The notes below the pieces were generated by a model. That model had not been told where the DNA came from. It saw only the letters and a program-made list of their open reading frames with translations, and searched no databases. A stretch of 64,000 nt of DNA. It comes from Glomus cerebriforme. Lineage: Eukaryota > Glomeromycota > Glomeromycetes > Glomerales > Glomeraceae. Below, piece by piece: positions 21,671 through 34,126 of the stretch; the stretch's first letter is position 1; every line of letters starts with the position of its first letter. The stretch spans positions 36,720-100,719 of the forward strand of contig QKYT01000115.1 of NCBI GenBank assembly GCA_003550305.1, read 5' to 3'. The position numbers and the translations under genes are program-made.

Positions 21671-23515
21671 TTACGTAACACTTGATAAAAGAGGTTTTAA
21701 CTTATTTTTTGCTTCTTCACTCCCATTATTTAAAGCTTTTAAATACCAATTAATTGCTTCATCATTATTTTTATCGACTCCAATACCATAAAAATAGCAT
21801 TCTCCTAAATTATATAATCCATTGGAGTTTTCATTATTTGCCGACTTCAAATACCATTCAAATGCTTTCTTTTCATCTTGATCTATTCCTTTACCATATT
21901 TAAAAAAATTTCCTAAAGTATTTGAAGCTATTGCGTCTCCATTTTCAGCCGATTTTAAATACCATTCAAATGCTTTTATTTCATTTATATTTGTTCCTAA
22001 TCCATTTTCATAACAATAACCTAAATTGCGTTGTCCTATGACGTATCCTGAAACAGCTGATTTCAAGTACAATTCGAATGCTTTATTTTCATCTTTATCT
22101 ATTCCTTTTCCGTATTTCAAACAATCTCCTAGATTATTTTGTGCTTCCCCACTTTCAAATGCTTCTGTGTTATATTTGTCTATTCCGTTAACTAATTTAC
22201 TTAAATTATATTGCGCCATTTCATTCCCATTTTCAGCTGATAATAAGTACCATTCGAACGCTTTTGTTTTATTTTTATCTGTTCCTATGCCATTCTCATA
22301 ACAATAACCTAAATTATATTGTCCATTAACACATCCTGCAACAGCTGATCCTAAATACAACTTAAATGCTTTCTCTTTATCCTTATTATCATAATGAAAA
22401 CAATTTCCTAAACTATTTTGTGCCTCTGCATTACCATTTTCAGCCGATTCTAAATACCATTCAAATGCTTTTATTTCATTTCTACCTGTTCCTACTCCAT
22501 AATAATAATAATAACCTAAATTATATTGTGCTATTGCATCTCCATTTTTTGCCGATTTTAAATACCATTCAAATGCTTTTGTCTGATCTTTATCTACTCC
22601 TTTACCATATCTAAAACAATTACCCACATAATTTTGTGCCATAGCATTATTTGCTATTGCAAGTCTTAAATTTCTTTCAAATTCTTCTTTCTCATCTTTA
22701 TTTATTTTTGTATTATCTCCAATAATTGAAGATTTATTTTGTTCAGATTTTATAAACCAATTAAATGCTTTTTTTTCATCTTTTTGTGTTCCTAAACCAT
22801 CCATATAACAAATAGCTAAATTATATTGTGCATCTGGATGATCTTTTCTTGCAGATTTTAAAAACCATCTAAAAGCTTTTTTATGATTAACTTTTATACC
22901 ATCTTCATCTTGATAATAAATTGCTAAATTATATTGCGCATCTGAATCACCATTTTTGGCCAATTTTAAAAGGTCTATTAACTCATCATTGCTTTCCGTT
23001 TCTGTTTCCATATAACCATGATTATAATTAAAATCAAAACCTTCTATATCTAAGATGATATCCTTATAATAAAATAATGATAATAAATATTTTCCAATAA
23101 TTACATTATTATTTCTTAATAAATTGAATTCGTCTATATTTTCTTTATTTAAATGTAATTTATTAATATCTTTTAAAGAATCTTCATTTATTTTATTAGA
23201 ATTAATAGCCAATAAATATAATTCCAATGCTTTATTTTGATCCATCTCACAACCCATACCATGTTGATAAAGGAATCCCATAAAACTTGTAAATAAAATT
23301 TTAATATCTTTATGATTTCTCAAAATTATAAAAATGTCTTTAAAATTTATATTATTACTTTCAAATTTATCTATTATCCAATCTCTTAAAAGTTTTTCAA
23401 AATCATTAAAATCATCTGTTTCAATAATTTTTTTATAAAAATCTTTTAAAAATTTTTTTAAAAAATTTTCATAATCCTTAGAAAGATTTTTATTATTAGA
23501 ATTGATGATTGGCAT
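21671..23515 (-). CDS. Sel1-repeat protein, 614 residues, no kinase domain
   Basis: A single exon. The upstream codons to 23584 would add a lysine run encoded by a 20-base poly-T tract (23530-23549); I prefer the ATG at 23515, just after that tract, as the start because poly-A leaders precede starts elsewhere in the window. Residues 1-70 form a helical N-terminal region (K-D-Y-E-N-F-L-K-K-F-L-K-D, then N-D-F-E-K-L-L-R-D-W) often seen in this group before Sel1 arrays. From about residue 90 there are roughly 12 Sel1 repeats with A-F-E-W-Y-L-K-S-A-E-N-G and A-Q-Y-N-L-G; one is degenerate (around the S-K-L-V-N-G-I-D-K-Y-N stretch, where a loop is deleted in frame). No signal peptide or membrane segment is seen. 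It is presumably a scaffold protein. Confidence 0.9.
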   Translation of the reverse strand: MPIINSNNKNLSKDYENFLKKFLKDFYKKIIETDDFNDFEKLLRDWIIDKFESNNINFKDIFIILRNHKDIKILFTSFMGFLYQHGMGCEMDQNKALELYLLAINSNKINEDSLKDINKLHLNKENIDEFNLLRNNNVIIGKYLLSLFYYKDIILDIEGFDFNYNHGYMETETESNDELIDLLKLAKNGDSDAQYNLAIYYQDEDGIKVNHKKAFRWFLKSARKDHPDAQYNLAICYMDGLGTQKDEKKAFNWFIKSEQNKSSIIGDNTKINKDEKEEFERNLRLAIANNAMAQNYVGNCFRYGKGVDKDQTKAFEWYLKSAKNGDAIAQYNLGYYYYYGVGTGRNEIKAFEWYLESAENGNAEAQNSLGNCFHYDNKDKEKAFKLYLGSAVAGCVNGQYNLGYCYENGIGTDKNKTKAFEWYLLSAENGNEMAQYNLSKLVNGIDKYNTEAFESGEAQNNLGDCLKYGKGIDKDENKAFELYLKSAVSGYVIGQRNLGYCYENGLGTNINEIKAFEWYLKSAENGDAIASNTLGNFFKYGKGIDQDEKKAFEWYLKSANNENSNGLYNLGECYFYGIGVDKNNDEAINWYLKALNNGSEEAKNKLKPLLSSVT

Positions 23516-24170
23516 TATTAAATTAATCTTTTTTTTTTTTTTTTTTTTTAGATTAAGAATAAAGTTAATCAATATTGATTTCATCTTTTCAAAATTTAAG
23601 AGCTACTATTTATATATAATGTGTTGCCAAGATAAGCTTTTCGATTATATTAACCGCAGGCGCAGATTCAAAATTATTATCGCGGCAAGGTATTTATTTG
23701 AAAAGTTAATACTATTCCTGAAAGGGTTGATTCCGAATTAGTCATAACAACTAATCATACTGCGCTTATGACGCTTTACAATGAGATGTAAATATAATTA
23801 TGATTTGCGCCTTGGCGCCTCTTGACAATTTTAACATGGTCATTACAGAATACATTTTATTTTCGCCATCTAAGCTTTTATAGGCTCATGATAAAGAAGG
23901 AGACCAAATAGGGTCATTCAAAAAAAAAAAATCATTACTACGCCGCAGCAAATAAGATTTTTACTAATCGAGAGAAAATGGTTTCATATATATATATGTC
24001 ACTCTAAAAACTATCAAAAAATTACATAGCTAATATAAGAATTATACATCGAGATTATCCCCTGTACATGCTCCTTTACATCACATTTCATGATAGATCC
24101 TCTAAATGAAATTAGATGATGCACGATCTAATAATACCAGCGGAGACCTTCCTATATACAAAAAAATTAA
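23516..24170. other. intergenic, no gene seen
   Basis: Poly-T tract at 23530-23549 (leader of the Sel1 gene on the minus strand), then mixed sequence without open genes. Confidence 0.5.
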
Positions 24171-25672
24171 CTATCTAATTGAATTCAAATAAACTATTAA
24201 ACTATTATTGATATTAAACTTATTAATTGGAGTGAACTTTTTTTGAATCCATTCAAAATCTTCAAATCTCTTGTGATAATATTGATCATAATCAAATTTC
24301 TTAATTATTCCTTTTACTTTATATTCTTCGATAAGATCAAAATGTTCTTCTGAAATATTATTAATATTAGTGATTTGTAATAACATAGGATGTCTACCTT
24401 TCCAATTATCCAAAAATAATATAAAAGATTCCAATTTAGGTATCGAATTAAAAAAAAATTTAAATTTAAATAGACTATTTGGAGAAGATTTTGTTAAAAT
24501 TTGGAATAAATAATCCCAATCAATAATATCAAAACGAAAACAATAATAAGGAATTGTTAAATTATCAAAAATAATATATAAACCAATTAAATATTGACAA
24601 TTAATTAATAATTCTTCTAATTCTAAAAGATTATTATTTAAAATCATTAATTTAAGATATTGAAGGTTTGGACAATTTTGATATATAGCTTGAATAATTC
24701 TTTTATTATTAAACTCTTCATGACGTATATGATCAATTTTTATTTCTTTAAGATATCCTCTAGTATTTTCAATTAAATTTATTAAAAATTCAATTGGAAC
24801 ACTTTTAGTATTTAAAATTTCTAAGGAAGGTAAAGATATATTCTGATTCCAAACTCCAGGATGGTGAGAATCATCACCCAATTCTAAAATTTTTAAATTT
24901 ATAAAAGATGAAAGAATTGAAGTGATAGGTTGTACATTTATCTTAAAATATTGAATATTCTTTGCATGTTTGATTAATGAATTTTCAAGAATTTTACAAA
25001 ATGGAACATCATAATGATAATCCTTTGATAGATCAACCTTGTATAAATTTTTTTGACCTTCAATTAATTTAATAATATTATAATTTTGTAAATCAATTCG
25101 AAGTTTCAATTCTTTAATTGATTTACACATTTTTGTTAATCCAAACAAAACATTATTACCTATACTAGTAGAACAACTAAGGAATTCAATATCTGAAAAT
25201 CGGTACTCGATTTCAGGAATGATAGAAAATTGATGATTAAATTGATAAGGTATATAAAGATGTGTAATTTTCGTATTTCAAAAAGATTAAGTATATCATT
25301 CTTAATTATTTCAAAATTATGAAAATTATTAATATTAAGAATATTAATAATTTTTCTAATTATATTGAAATTTAAATGTTTACAAAAACTAATGTAATTA
25401 AATAAAGGTTTTTGATATAAATTTATTAAAAAATGAAAATGATTGTTTAATTCAAAATTATTTTTTGATATATCTGATAAATGTGAAATAATTACTTTTA
25501 ATAATAATTTTTCATTTTCACATTTTAAACGTTTCCAAGGATTATTCCATAAAATTGGAATAATAACTTCACACCAAGTTTTATTAACTAAAAGACATGA
25601 ATAAAGAGTATTTTTATCATCTTGACATTCTTCGAATATTAAATAAAGAATATCTCTGTTTAACTTTGACAT
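24171..25672 (-). pseudogene. F-box/LRR protein, clade B, one frameshift
   Basis: Bases 25672-25280 encode an F-box (I-L-Y-L-I-F-E-E at 7-14, C-L-L-V-N-K-T-W-C, I-P-I-L-W) followed by the L-F-N-Y-I-S-F-C block. From about 25280 the homology to the intact paralogue at 61592-62980 continues in another frame (T-H-L-Y-I-P, then S-D-I-E-F-L-S) and joins the long open part 25148-24171, which carries the leucine-rich C-terminal repeats and L-D-N-W-K-G-R-H-P. The break sits near 25276-25283, where the paralogue has a few more bases, so one small deletion split the gene. Joined, it would be about 500 residues. F-box proteins recruit substrates to SCF ubiquitin ligases through Skp1. It could be a sequencing error rather than a true pseudogene. 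Confidence 0.8.
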
Positions 25673-27985
25673 TTTCTTTTTTTTTTCTCTCTTTTTTTTT
25701 TTTTTAAGAAATGGGTTGAAGTGTGTATACGTTGTTCGATGACAAATTTGTATTCATAAATAAATACCCGATTTTTTTTGTACGACGGTTATTGCATTGA
25801 TTTCGTACGTTGTGACAATTAGATAAATTATGGGGGGATCGCATCCAGATCATTTTTTCTAGCGCTCTGATGAACAACAGCAAGTTATCCCGATTAAATT
25901 AGTAGTGTTCAACTCAAGAACCCAAAAACTTCGTTATACGTATTTATCCGTTTATCAACTCGAACGTGACGTAAAAAAAAAAAAAAAAAAAATGGAAAAA
26001 TCATTGAAAAATCCAATGTAAACTGACGAAAAACAAATTTCAAAGAAAATATTTGTAGAAAAATATATTTTTTTATTTTAACATAATTTTTAAAGATCAA
26101 GTAAAAGGTTTCTTCAAATAACAATTTTAATAACTTTATTATCGTTCGAATGTTAGTAAATGAAAACAAATTACAACAAAATTTTTGGAAATTTTTTATG
26201 TGGTATAGTTAAAAAATGTCTATAGAATGAAATATTGAGTATGGTTACATCGTACTTTAAAATACATCATCAAAGGTAATCAATCCTACGTGAACCTAAT
26301 AATAAAAATTTTGGCGAAAAAGTACTAAGAACAATAAATATAAGAAACGGCATATGAATTCTTCTAAAAATACAAAATCGAAGCCGTAGAATATCATTTC
26401 TGGAGGAAGGTATTTAAAAAGAAAATCAACGTTTATCCGCTTACTTTAAGCAGGAATGAAGAAAACATTGCCATTTACTCTAAAATTGAATTCTCTTTGA
26501 CGAATGAACAAGAAAAGTATTACCAGGTATTACTATTAATGATGATACTTCCAATATGTTAATATTTTCAAGGCATATATTCATTGCCAGTTAGTGACAT
26601 GGATGATTTAAATTCCGGTATTCTTAAGTATATTTACCGGTGATAATTTTTCAACGAGTATTTTCAATGAAATGAATGATCTAAATTCTGCCGTCTTCAA
26701 GACGTATACAGTATTCTAATTTCTTTCTAATAAGTATCTAGTATGTCTGTTAATAATTTGGTCTTTAACTCTTTATTTGACAGCTTTTTTGCAATCTATA
26801 CTAGCATATAAAATGTATATTTGCCTGAATTTCTTCCTTTTCGTGGAATCATAATCAAATTCTGAAATTCTTGGTAGGAAACAAATTAATAAATCATCAA
26901 CTATTAACCCAATAAAATTTCAGATAGATTAAATAGATTGTACAAAATACAAAGATTTCAACCATCAGAATATCCGATTCCAAATCTAAAAACGTAAATA
27001 ATACATTATAAATTACGTGAGAAGTGAAAAGTGTAGATTTGAATTTCATAAGAAAAATTATTTTGGCGCGTACGATCTCTACCAGAAAAGAATTTGTGAA
27101 ATTTTTCAATTAAATAAAAATGGAAAAAGTGCTTGAATGTTTTTTTTTAAAAATAACCAAAAGATTCATTTGTCACAATCTAATTTTTTTTCAATCAAAT
27201 GATACTAAACCAAAAGAAGAAATAAACAAGTTACCCATCGAGAATTGTTGGTGCAACATCTTGTTTATTTAATAAAGAAAAATATAGTATATTAAAAATA
27301 TAATTTTTTTACTTGGCTTTTTTAATAATAATCTATTGTTTCTGTTTCAAATACACTTTTTTTTTAAACCAAAAAAGAAAGATCTTAACCTTAGTACAAG
27401 GTTTTTCAACCTAAATTTGGTTAGATATAAAGACTAAACAGCGCCCAATTTTTTAAAAATTTAGCCAATTTTGATGATCAAATGATTTATAGTACAGTAC
27501 ATATCATTTTCTTTATACGAGGTTCTAAAAATCAAAATTCCTCCATTCTTCATTGTTTAAATCATCATCTAAACTCTTTTATTAACTATTCATTAAAATT
27601 TTTGATCTAAACATTTAAAGATATTTTATATTTATCGTGCCAAATACAAAATTGTATCAATAAGTCATTACAGAATTTTCTTCCGATATCAAACCACCAT
27701 TATTATTTCAAATCACAATAACTGTGTAACGGCAAATCTCGTTTATCTTGGACATAACGAATTTTCGTTCTAAGTTCAAAAATAGATAGATTATTGATGT
27801 AACAGGAAAATCGGACCAATCACATATACATTCTTACAGTCAATAAAAATCCGCCCTACTGTACCTTTTTTAGAGCCGTAAATAGTAAAAATGGTCATAA
27901 CTGGTGATACAAAATCAAACAATTTCAATAAATGTTTAATAAATTTGAATCTTCGTAACTTTAATTTATTTTTTTTTAAAAAAAA
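25673..27985. other. long intergenic stretch, no gene seen
   Basis: AT-rich, with an A-rich leader just upstream of the minus-strand F-box start (about 25674-25705), a run of A near 25974-25991, and a loose direct repeat around 26600-26640 and 26665-26705 (words gatttaaattc, gatctaaattc). No open frame with family resemblance was found. Confidence 0.5.
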
Positions 27986-28966
27986 ATGGTTTTATTAATT
28001 ATAAAATTTTCTTTTCTTTTAACATTTATTTTTCTTGATTTTATAATTTACTTTTTACCGGTAATAATATGTTTGATTCCACATCTTTTTACAACGCTAT
28101 TTTGTTATTATTCGTCAATATATCAACATATCTTTATCGAAAAAAGTTATGATTTGAAACGAAAAATTTATTTATTCTTATCATTTCCAATGATAATTAT
28201 TCTTTATATTCCAATTTGTATATTGTTATTTATTGGATACAGTATATTATTAACATTAATTTATCCATTAATAACAATTATAACGAGACCAGAATATCCA
28301 TTTTATTCACTTTCTTCAACAGCAACAATTATTTATTTAATTTATCATCATAAATCTTATAAATCCGATCAATTATTAAAAGATTCTCCAATATTAAATT
28401 TTTTTCATGATAAAATTATGAATAAAAATCAATTAAATGAATCATATTTTTTTAAATCATTTAATTATGAATTTATTTTCTCTATATTTGTTACTTTTTT
28501 TGATTTAATTATAATTTTAATCATTTATAGTTTAATAATTTTATATTTATTAATCATTTGTTGCGTCTTAATAATTTTTGATTTTTGTGAAACATATGAA
28601 ATATATTTATCAAAATTTAAAAATAATGCAAATTTTTTTACAAAATTTTATATTTTTATATTATTATTTATTCCTCTTATTCCTTTAATTTGGATAATAA
28701 TTCGTGATACTATTTATTATTTTAGAATAATTTTTACTATAACTTTTAATTTATTTAAAATTTATAAAAATGATAAAAATGATGGTTTTTATTTTATTAT
28801 GATTTCACTTTTAAGGATTATTATTGAAGCTTTTTTATTAAGTTGGAAATTTATTAAGGAAAAATTTGGTTTCATTTCAAATATAAATATTGAAGTTGAT
28901 GAATTTATTTATTTGTTTTTTGGGATTAATGTAAATAATTCAAATTTAAAATGTCTTGGAGTTTAA
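27986..28966 (+). CDS. polytopic membrane protein, unknown function
   Basis: A single exon of 326 codons, with the ATG directly after a T8/A9 run. Almost the whole protein is hydrophobic Leu/Ile/Phe. I count about seven to eight likely membrane spans: roughly 5-25, 25-45, 62-80, 82-105, 165-190, 190-205, 225-245 and 275-295. Soluble parts include a loop with T-R-P-E-Y-P-F-Y-S-L-S-S-T-A-T-I (about 107-122) followed by Y-H-H-K-S-Y, and a C-terminal tail I-E-V-D-E-F-I-Y-L-F-F-G. The P-x-Y-P-x-Y-S-L-S-S-T motif and the pair of long hydrophobic hairpins recall uncharacterised plant and fungal transmembrane proteins, but I cannot name the family. Codon use is extremely A/T biased like the neighbours. 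Confidence 0.8.
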   Translation: MVLLIIKFSFLLTFIFLDFIIYFLPVIICLIPHLFTTLFCYYSSIYQHIFIEKSYDLKRKIYLFLSFPMIIILYIPICILLFIGYSILLTLIYPLITIITRPEYPFYSLSSTATIIYLIYHHKSYKSDQLLKDSPILNFFHDKIMNKNQLNESYFFKSFNYEFIFSIFVTFFDLIIILIIYSLIILYLLIICCVLIIFDFCETYEIYLSKFKNNANFFTKFYIFILLFIPLIPLIWIIIRDTIYYFRIIFTITFNLFKIYKNDKNDGFYFIMISLLRIIIEAFLLSWKFIKEKFGFISNINIEVDEFIYLFFGINVNNSNLKCLGV

Positions 28967-28976
28967 AAAGTTTTTA

Positions 28977-29019
<43 letters not shown>
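28977..29019. repeat. TTA trinucleotide microsatellite
   Basis: About thirteen consecutive TAT/ATT units lie just after the stop of the membrane-protein gene. Confidence 0.9.
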
Positions 29020-30021
29020 GTGTGTAATTACATTTAATAATATATTTATACTTAAAGGTAATTTTATAGATGTAAAATCGTTACCTCTATCTAATTAATA
29101 AATACAAACTGTTATGAGAGATGGATCAATTACACGTGAGTATAGTACAGCGAAATTCTTGTGACATCCACGTGACTGAAATTGTGTCCGAATAAATAAT
29201 TATTATTATACTTCTATTGTACATTCAATTGATTTTACTAAAATATCCGTAATAAGTGGGGCTAATTCACCATGAAATTTTAATTTTGATTTTTATATTA
29301 TTTATTTATATAATAGACCTGCGAAAAAAATAACAACCTTTAAAAAAATAAAAAACTTTTCTGTATTCCCCAAAAATGATATTTCAAAAATTGATTACTT
29401 TGGAACATCTAAACGTTTTTCTTGATCTAAATACTGTGAAGTTAAAGAATTTATGAATAACCCTTCATTATGTTCGAAAAATATCAAATGTTTTAGTTTG
29501 ATTATTATGGGAATAATCTTATTTTGATTGATTTTCTTTTACTTGTATATTTACTTTCCCATTCGTTGAACTTTATTTTATCTAATACCTAGGTATTGTG
29601 ATAAAAAAAAGTTGGTTTCTTTAAGATGTACTACAAATAAATGTATCAAATTTCACAAAATACGGCTATTTCAGTAGACGATTTGTTAACAACGCGCACC
29701 TCAAAGACTGAAAGTATTATAATCAAATTTTCAAAACGTCCGTACATTCACCGACAGACGTTTCACCGATTCACCGACAACACTAGGATGACAGTTAAAC
29801 ACTCGGCCCGCATTATACATAACTCTAGCCAATATAATTATATGTCACACCGTGTGTTGTCGGTGAAATGACCCAGACCCCGTGTGTTATTTATCTTTTC
29901 GTAATAAAAATATACATTGTTACGCTTCTATGATATAGATTTGTAAAGTCTTAATACAAAAAAAAATATGTATTTTCTTAACCTGATATTATAGTATTAA
30001 ACTAGAGCAAAACAATATTTA
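29020..30021. other. intergenic, with a small inverted repeat
   Basis: Bases 29770-29783 (ttcaccgacaacac with its first t) and 29854-29867 form a perfect inverted pair spanning about 98 bp; a partial extra copy (tttcaccga) lies just left. It could be a tiny inverted-repeat element. An open frame of 76 codons overlapping it has no family resemblance and is not reported as a gene. Confidence 0.4.
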
Positions 30022-33000
30022 TTAAAACAATATTAACAATAAAAACAATGAATGAATTATTAAAAAATAAAAAAAAATCATAGTTGATAAAAAAACTAAA
30101 AATCTTATTTTCTCAATTTCACTTTTTCGTTGATTTAAAAGGTAATCCAAAATTTCCTTAACTTCTTGACATCCACCTTCTACAACCTTATTATACCAAT
30201 AAATAGCACTATCTACATCTTTTTGTATGACTTCACCTTTTTCGTATAAAGATGCAAGACATTTTTGAGCATCAATATTTCCTCCTTCTGCAGCCATTTT
30301 ATATAGTTCAAAAGCTTTTTCTTTATTAATATCAATTTCAATTCCATGACCGTAAATGCATCCAAGTTTATATTGGGCATCTATAAATCCTAAATTGGCT
30401 GACTTTTTATAAAATTCAAATGCTCTAACCTCATTTTTACAAACACCTTGGCCCAATTCATAAAATTCACCTAATTTATATAATGCAATTTTATTGTCAT
30501 TTTCTGCTGCTTTATGATACCAATAACAAATTTTATCTAAATCATTAATAATTTTTTTGTCTTCATTATCCAAATTATCTTGTACATTACAAATTTTTCT
30601 ACCAGCTGCATCATTATATAATTCAAGTCCTTTTGTTTTATTAACCTCTGTTCCAATTCCATTTATGTAGCAATATCCGAGGTAGAATTTTACATTTAAA
30701 TAGCCATTTTCAGCTGACTTTTTATAATATTCAAATGCTTTAATTTCATCTTTTTCAACACCATTTCCTAATTCATAAGTTTCGCCTAAATTATACAAAG
30801 CAATATAACTCCCATTTTCTGCTGCTTTTTGAAACCAATAAATAGCTTTTTGTCGATCTTTTTCTATTCCTTGACCACATCCAAACAAAAAACCAAGATT
30901 AGTTTGAGCCATACTATGTCCTTTTTCTGCTGCTTCTCTGTATGATTCAAATGCTTTTGTTTTATTGGTTTCAGTTCCAATCCCATTATCATAACAATAT
31001 CCAAGTTGAAATTTAGCATCCAAGTATCCTTTTTCAGCTGATTTCTCATAATATTTAAATGCTTTTATTTTATCTTTCTCAACTCCTTGCCCTAATTCAT
31101 AACAATAACCCAAATAATATTGCGCTTCTTTATATCCATTTTCTGCTGCTTTTTTAAATAACACAAAAGCTTCTATTTTATTTGCTTCGGTTCCAATTCC
31201 ATTAAGATAACAATGTCCAAGTCGAAATTGAGCATCCAAATATCCTTTTTCAGCTGATTTTTTATAATATATAAAAGCTTTAATTTCATCTTTTCCGACT
31301 CCTTTTCCTAATTCATAACAGTAACCCAAACAATATTGTGCTTCTTTATTTCCATCTTCTGCTGCTTTTTCAAATAATTTAAAGGCTTTTGTTTTGTTAA
31401 CTTCAGTTCCAATTCCATTAAGATAACAATATCCAAGTTGAAATTGAGCTTCCAAATATCCTTTCTTTGCTGATTTTTCATAATATATAAAAGCTTTAAT
31501 TTCATCTTGTCCGACTCCTTTTCCTAATTCATAACAGTAACCCAAATAATATTGTGCTTCTTTATTTCCATCTTCTGCTGCTTTTTCGAGTAACTCAAAG
31601 GCTTTTATTTTATTAGCTTCCGTTCCAATCCCATTAAGATAACAATATCCTAGTTGAAATTGAGCTTCCAAATATCCTTTTTTTGCTGATTGCTCATAAT
31701 ATTTAAAAGCTTTAGTCTCATCTTTTTCAACTCCCTTTCCTAATTCATAACATGACCCCAGATTATATATTGCTGCTAGATCACCATTTTCTGCTGCTTT
31801 ATTATACCAATAAATTGCTTTTCCTAAATCTTTTTCCATTCCTTCACCATTTTCATATAAATAACCTAGATTAGTTTGTGCAATACTGTATCCTTTTTCA
31901 GCTGATTTTTCATAATATTTAAAAGCTTTAACTTCATCTTTTTTAGCTCCTTTTCCAAATTTATAACATGCACCCAGATTATATAGTGCTGCTGCTTCTC
32001 CATTTTCAGCTGCTTCATTATACCAATAAATAACTTTTTCTAAGTCTTGTTTCGTTCCTTCACCTTTTTCATACAATATTCCAAGATGATTTTGAGCCAT
32101 AATGTGTTTTTGCTTTGCTATATAATTCAAACGCTTTTGTTTTATTAACTTCATTTCCAATTCCAAAATAATAGTATATTGCAAGTTGAAAATTTCCGTA
32201 TTTGTCCTCTTTTTCAGATAATCTTGTAAATATTTCAAATGCTACGAATTCATTTTTTTCTACTCCATTTCCAAATTCATAACATTTTCCTAGATTATAT
32301 AATGCAATTTTATTATTATTTTCTGTTGCTTTTTGATACCAATAAAAAGCTTTATTTATATCCTTATCAGTTCCTACATTATGTTCATAATAATTACCAA
32401 GACAAAGTTGACCACAAATGCTTCCATTATTTACAGCATTTTGCATCCAATAAAATGCTAAATTGTCAATTTTTAATTTATATTTATAGAATATACTCAA
32501 ATACACTTGTGCGATAGGATAGTTATTCTCTGCTGCTTTTAAAAATAATTTGAAGGCTTCATTATCATTTTTTTCTGAGGTAAGTTCATTAAAATAAAAA
32601 AATCCAAGAAAAAAAATATACGAAGATTTTTTTTGATGTTTTTAAGCCACTCAAAAATTTCATCTGGAGTTTGATTTGAAAGAGTTATACAATAATTAAT
32701 GAAATATTTTGTTTCATTAATGTTATTTCCTTCATCTTGTGTTTTGATTAAAAGTGCAATTAATTTATCAATAATAATGTCTATATTATCTATTTCATCA
32801 GTTATGTCTGAAAACAATTTTTTTGCTTGATTTAATATATCTGGTCCACATTCATCATTTAAATGGTCTTGTATTAATCTACTTAGAAATAATTCAGAAC
32901 CATTACTTAACATGTGTACTATAGAACTATTACTAGACATGCATGATGAATCTGCTAATATTGATTGAGAAGGGGACAATTCTGTTTTCCCTTGACTTTT

Positions 33001-34126
33001 TTTAACAATTATTGATCCGAGAGTTTCACTAACTTCTAACATAGTAGGGCGATTATTTGGATCATCTTCCCAACATGCTAACAAAAATCAAGTAAATTGA
33101 TAAATTTAAATAATTGTACAGTACATAAATAAAAGTTGATATAATATTTACCTTTATATAAATTACTATATTCAATAGAAGTACCTTCAATGACTTTTTC
33201 TCTTTGTCCTTTTTTAATATCCATGAGTAGGTTTACATCATATTCTACATTATCAACATAAAAAGGTCTATATCCACTTGAAATTTGCCAAAGAAGAACT
33301 CCAACACTATAAACATCAGACTTTGTATTTAATACATATTGTTGTTCTTTATTTTTAATATTATTCAAATATTTTGGATCAACATAAGGAACAACGCCGA
33401 GAACATCTGTTGAACCATATGATACATCAGTTATTGTCCTCGACAAACCAAAATCTGCTAACTTTATTTTATTCTGATGTACAAGTACATTTTGTGCATG
33501 CTATATGGATAATAATAATATTTATTAATTTAATTTAGATTTTAAAAAATAAAAGCAAGATATCAATAAATCTGTTATTTTACCAAATCACAATGAATAA
33601 TTCCTTCATTATGCATACATTCTACAGCACTTGCAAGTTGAAATGCCAGTTGATACTTGTCACTCCATTCTAGTTTGTTAAAATTTTCTTTTAAATAAGA
33701 TTGTAATGACCCTCCATCAGCATACTCCATAACCAATAAATACTTGTTTTCTAACTTTGAGATGCCATAAAATCGAATAATGTTTGCATGATAATCAACT
33801 TCGCGTTGCATTTTTAACTATCATAAATAAATAAATTATTGACGGTAAAAAAAAAAAAAAGAAAATAATATATTGCAATATTTATAACAACATTTCACCT
33901 CATTAACGATTTCTTTAATAGCCAAGTTACATGATTTTAAAGCCATAACAGTGTCGGAATTTTTCCGATTTGCGCGAAAAACATTTCCAAAAGAACCACT
34001 GCTTATTACTTCTTTATTAGTAAATTTAGCGTAATCATAATATTTAATATAATTTTCTGATATTGACTTTTCTAGCCAATCAACATAAATATTAGAATCA
34101 TTTATTCGTTTCTTTGTTGTTGTCAT
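30022..34126 (-). pseudogene. kinase-Sel1-transmembrane protein with two frameshifts (HCD-type kinase)
   Basis: Minus-strand exons 34126-33899, 33817-33584, 33500-33152 and 33077 onward have GT/AG borders and correct phases. The kinase has S-G-S-F-G-N-V (43-49), M-A-L-K (61-64), H-C-D-L (151-154, cysteine in place of the HRD arginine), N158, D-F-G (170-172) and A-C-W-E-D-D-P-N-N-R-P-T. A helical linker follows. Then frame is lost in a run of eight T (minus strand; near 32608-32618), where one more base would restore it into F-L-G-F-F-Y-F-N-E. Sel1 repeats continue to a second break near 32115-32130 (a small deletion in a repeat helix) and then run without interruption from about 32125 to 30110, roughly 16-18 repeats. 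The end is a hydrophobic stretch, L-V-F-L-S-T-M-I-F-F-Y-F-L and on, likely a C-terminal membrane anchor. Intact length would be about 1,250 residues. The breaks may be assembly errors. Confidence 0.8.

Noticed and set aside
22026..22614. Open frames on the plus strand opposite the Sel1 gene
   Set aside because: They are antisense shadows of Sel1 repeats, whose codon pattern leaves the opposite strand open.
23516..23584. N-terminal extension of the Sel1 protein with a lysine run
   Set aside because: The lysines come from a 20-base poly-T tract typical of leaders in this window; the downstream ATG at 23515 is more plausible.
25909..27109. Short open frames in the 25.7-28 kb gap
   Set aside because: Phe/Leu/Ile-rich accidents of AT-rich DNA without start context or family resemblance.
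29641..29871. 76-codon frame with T-R-T-S-K motifs
   Set aside because: Overlaps a small inverted repeat and has no family resemblance.
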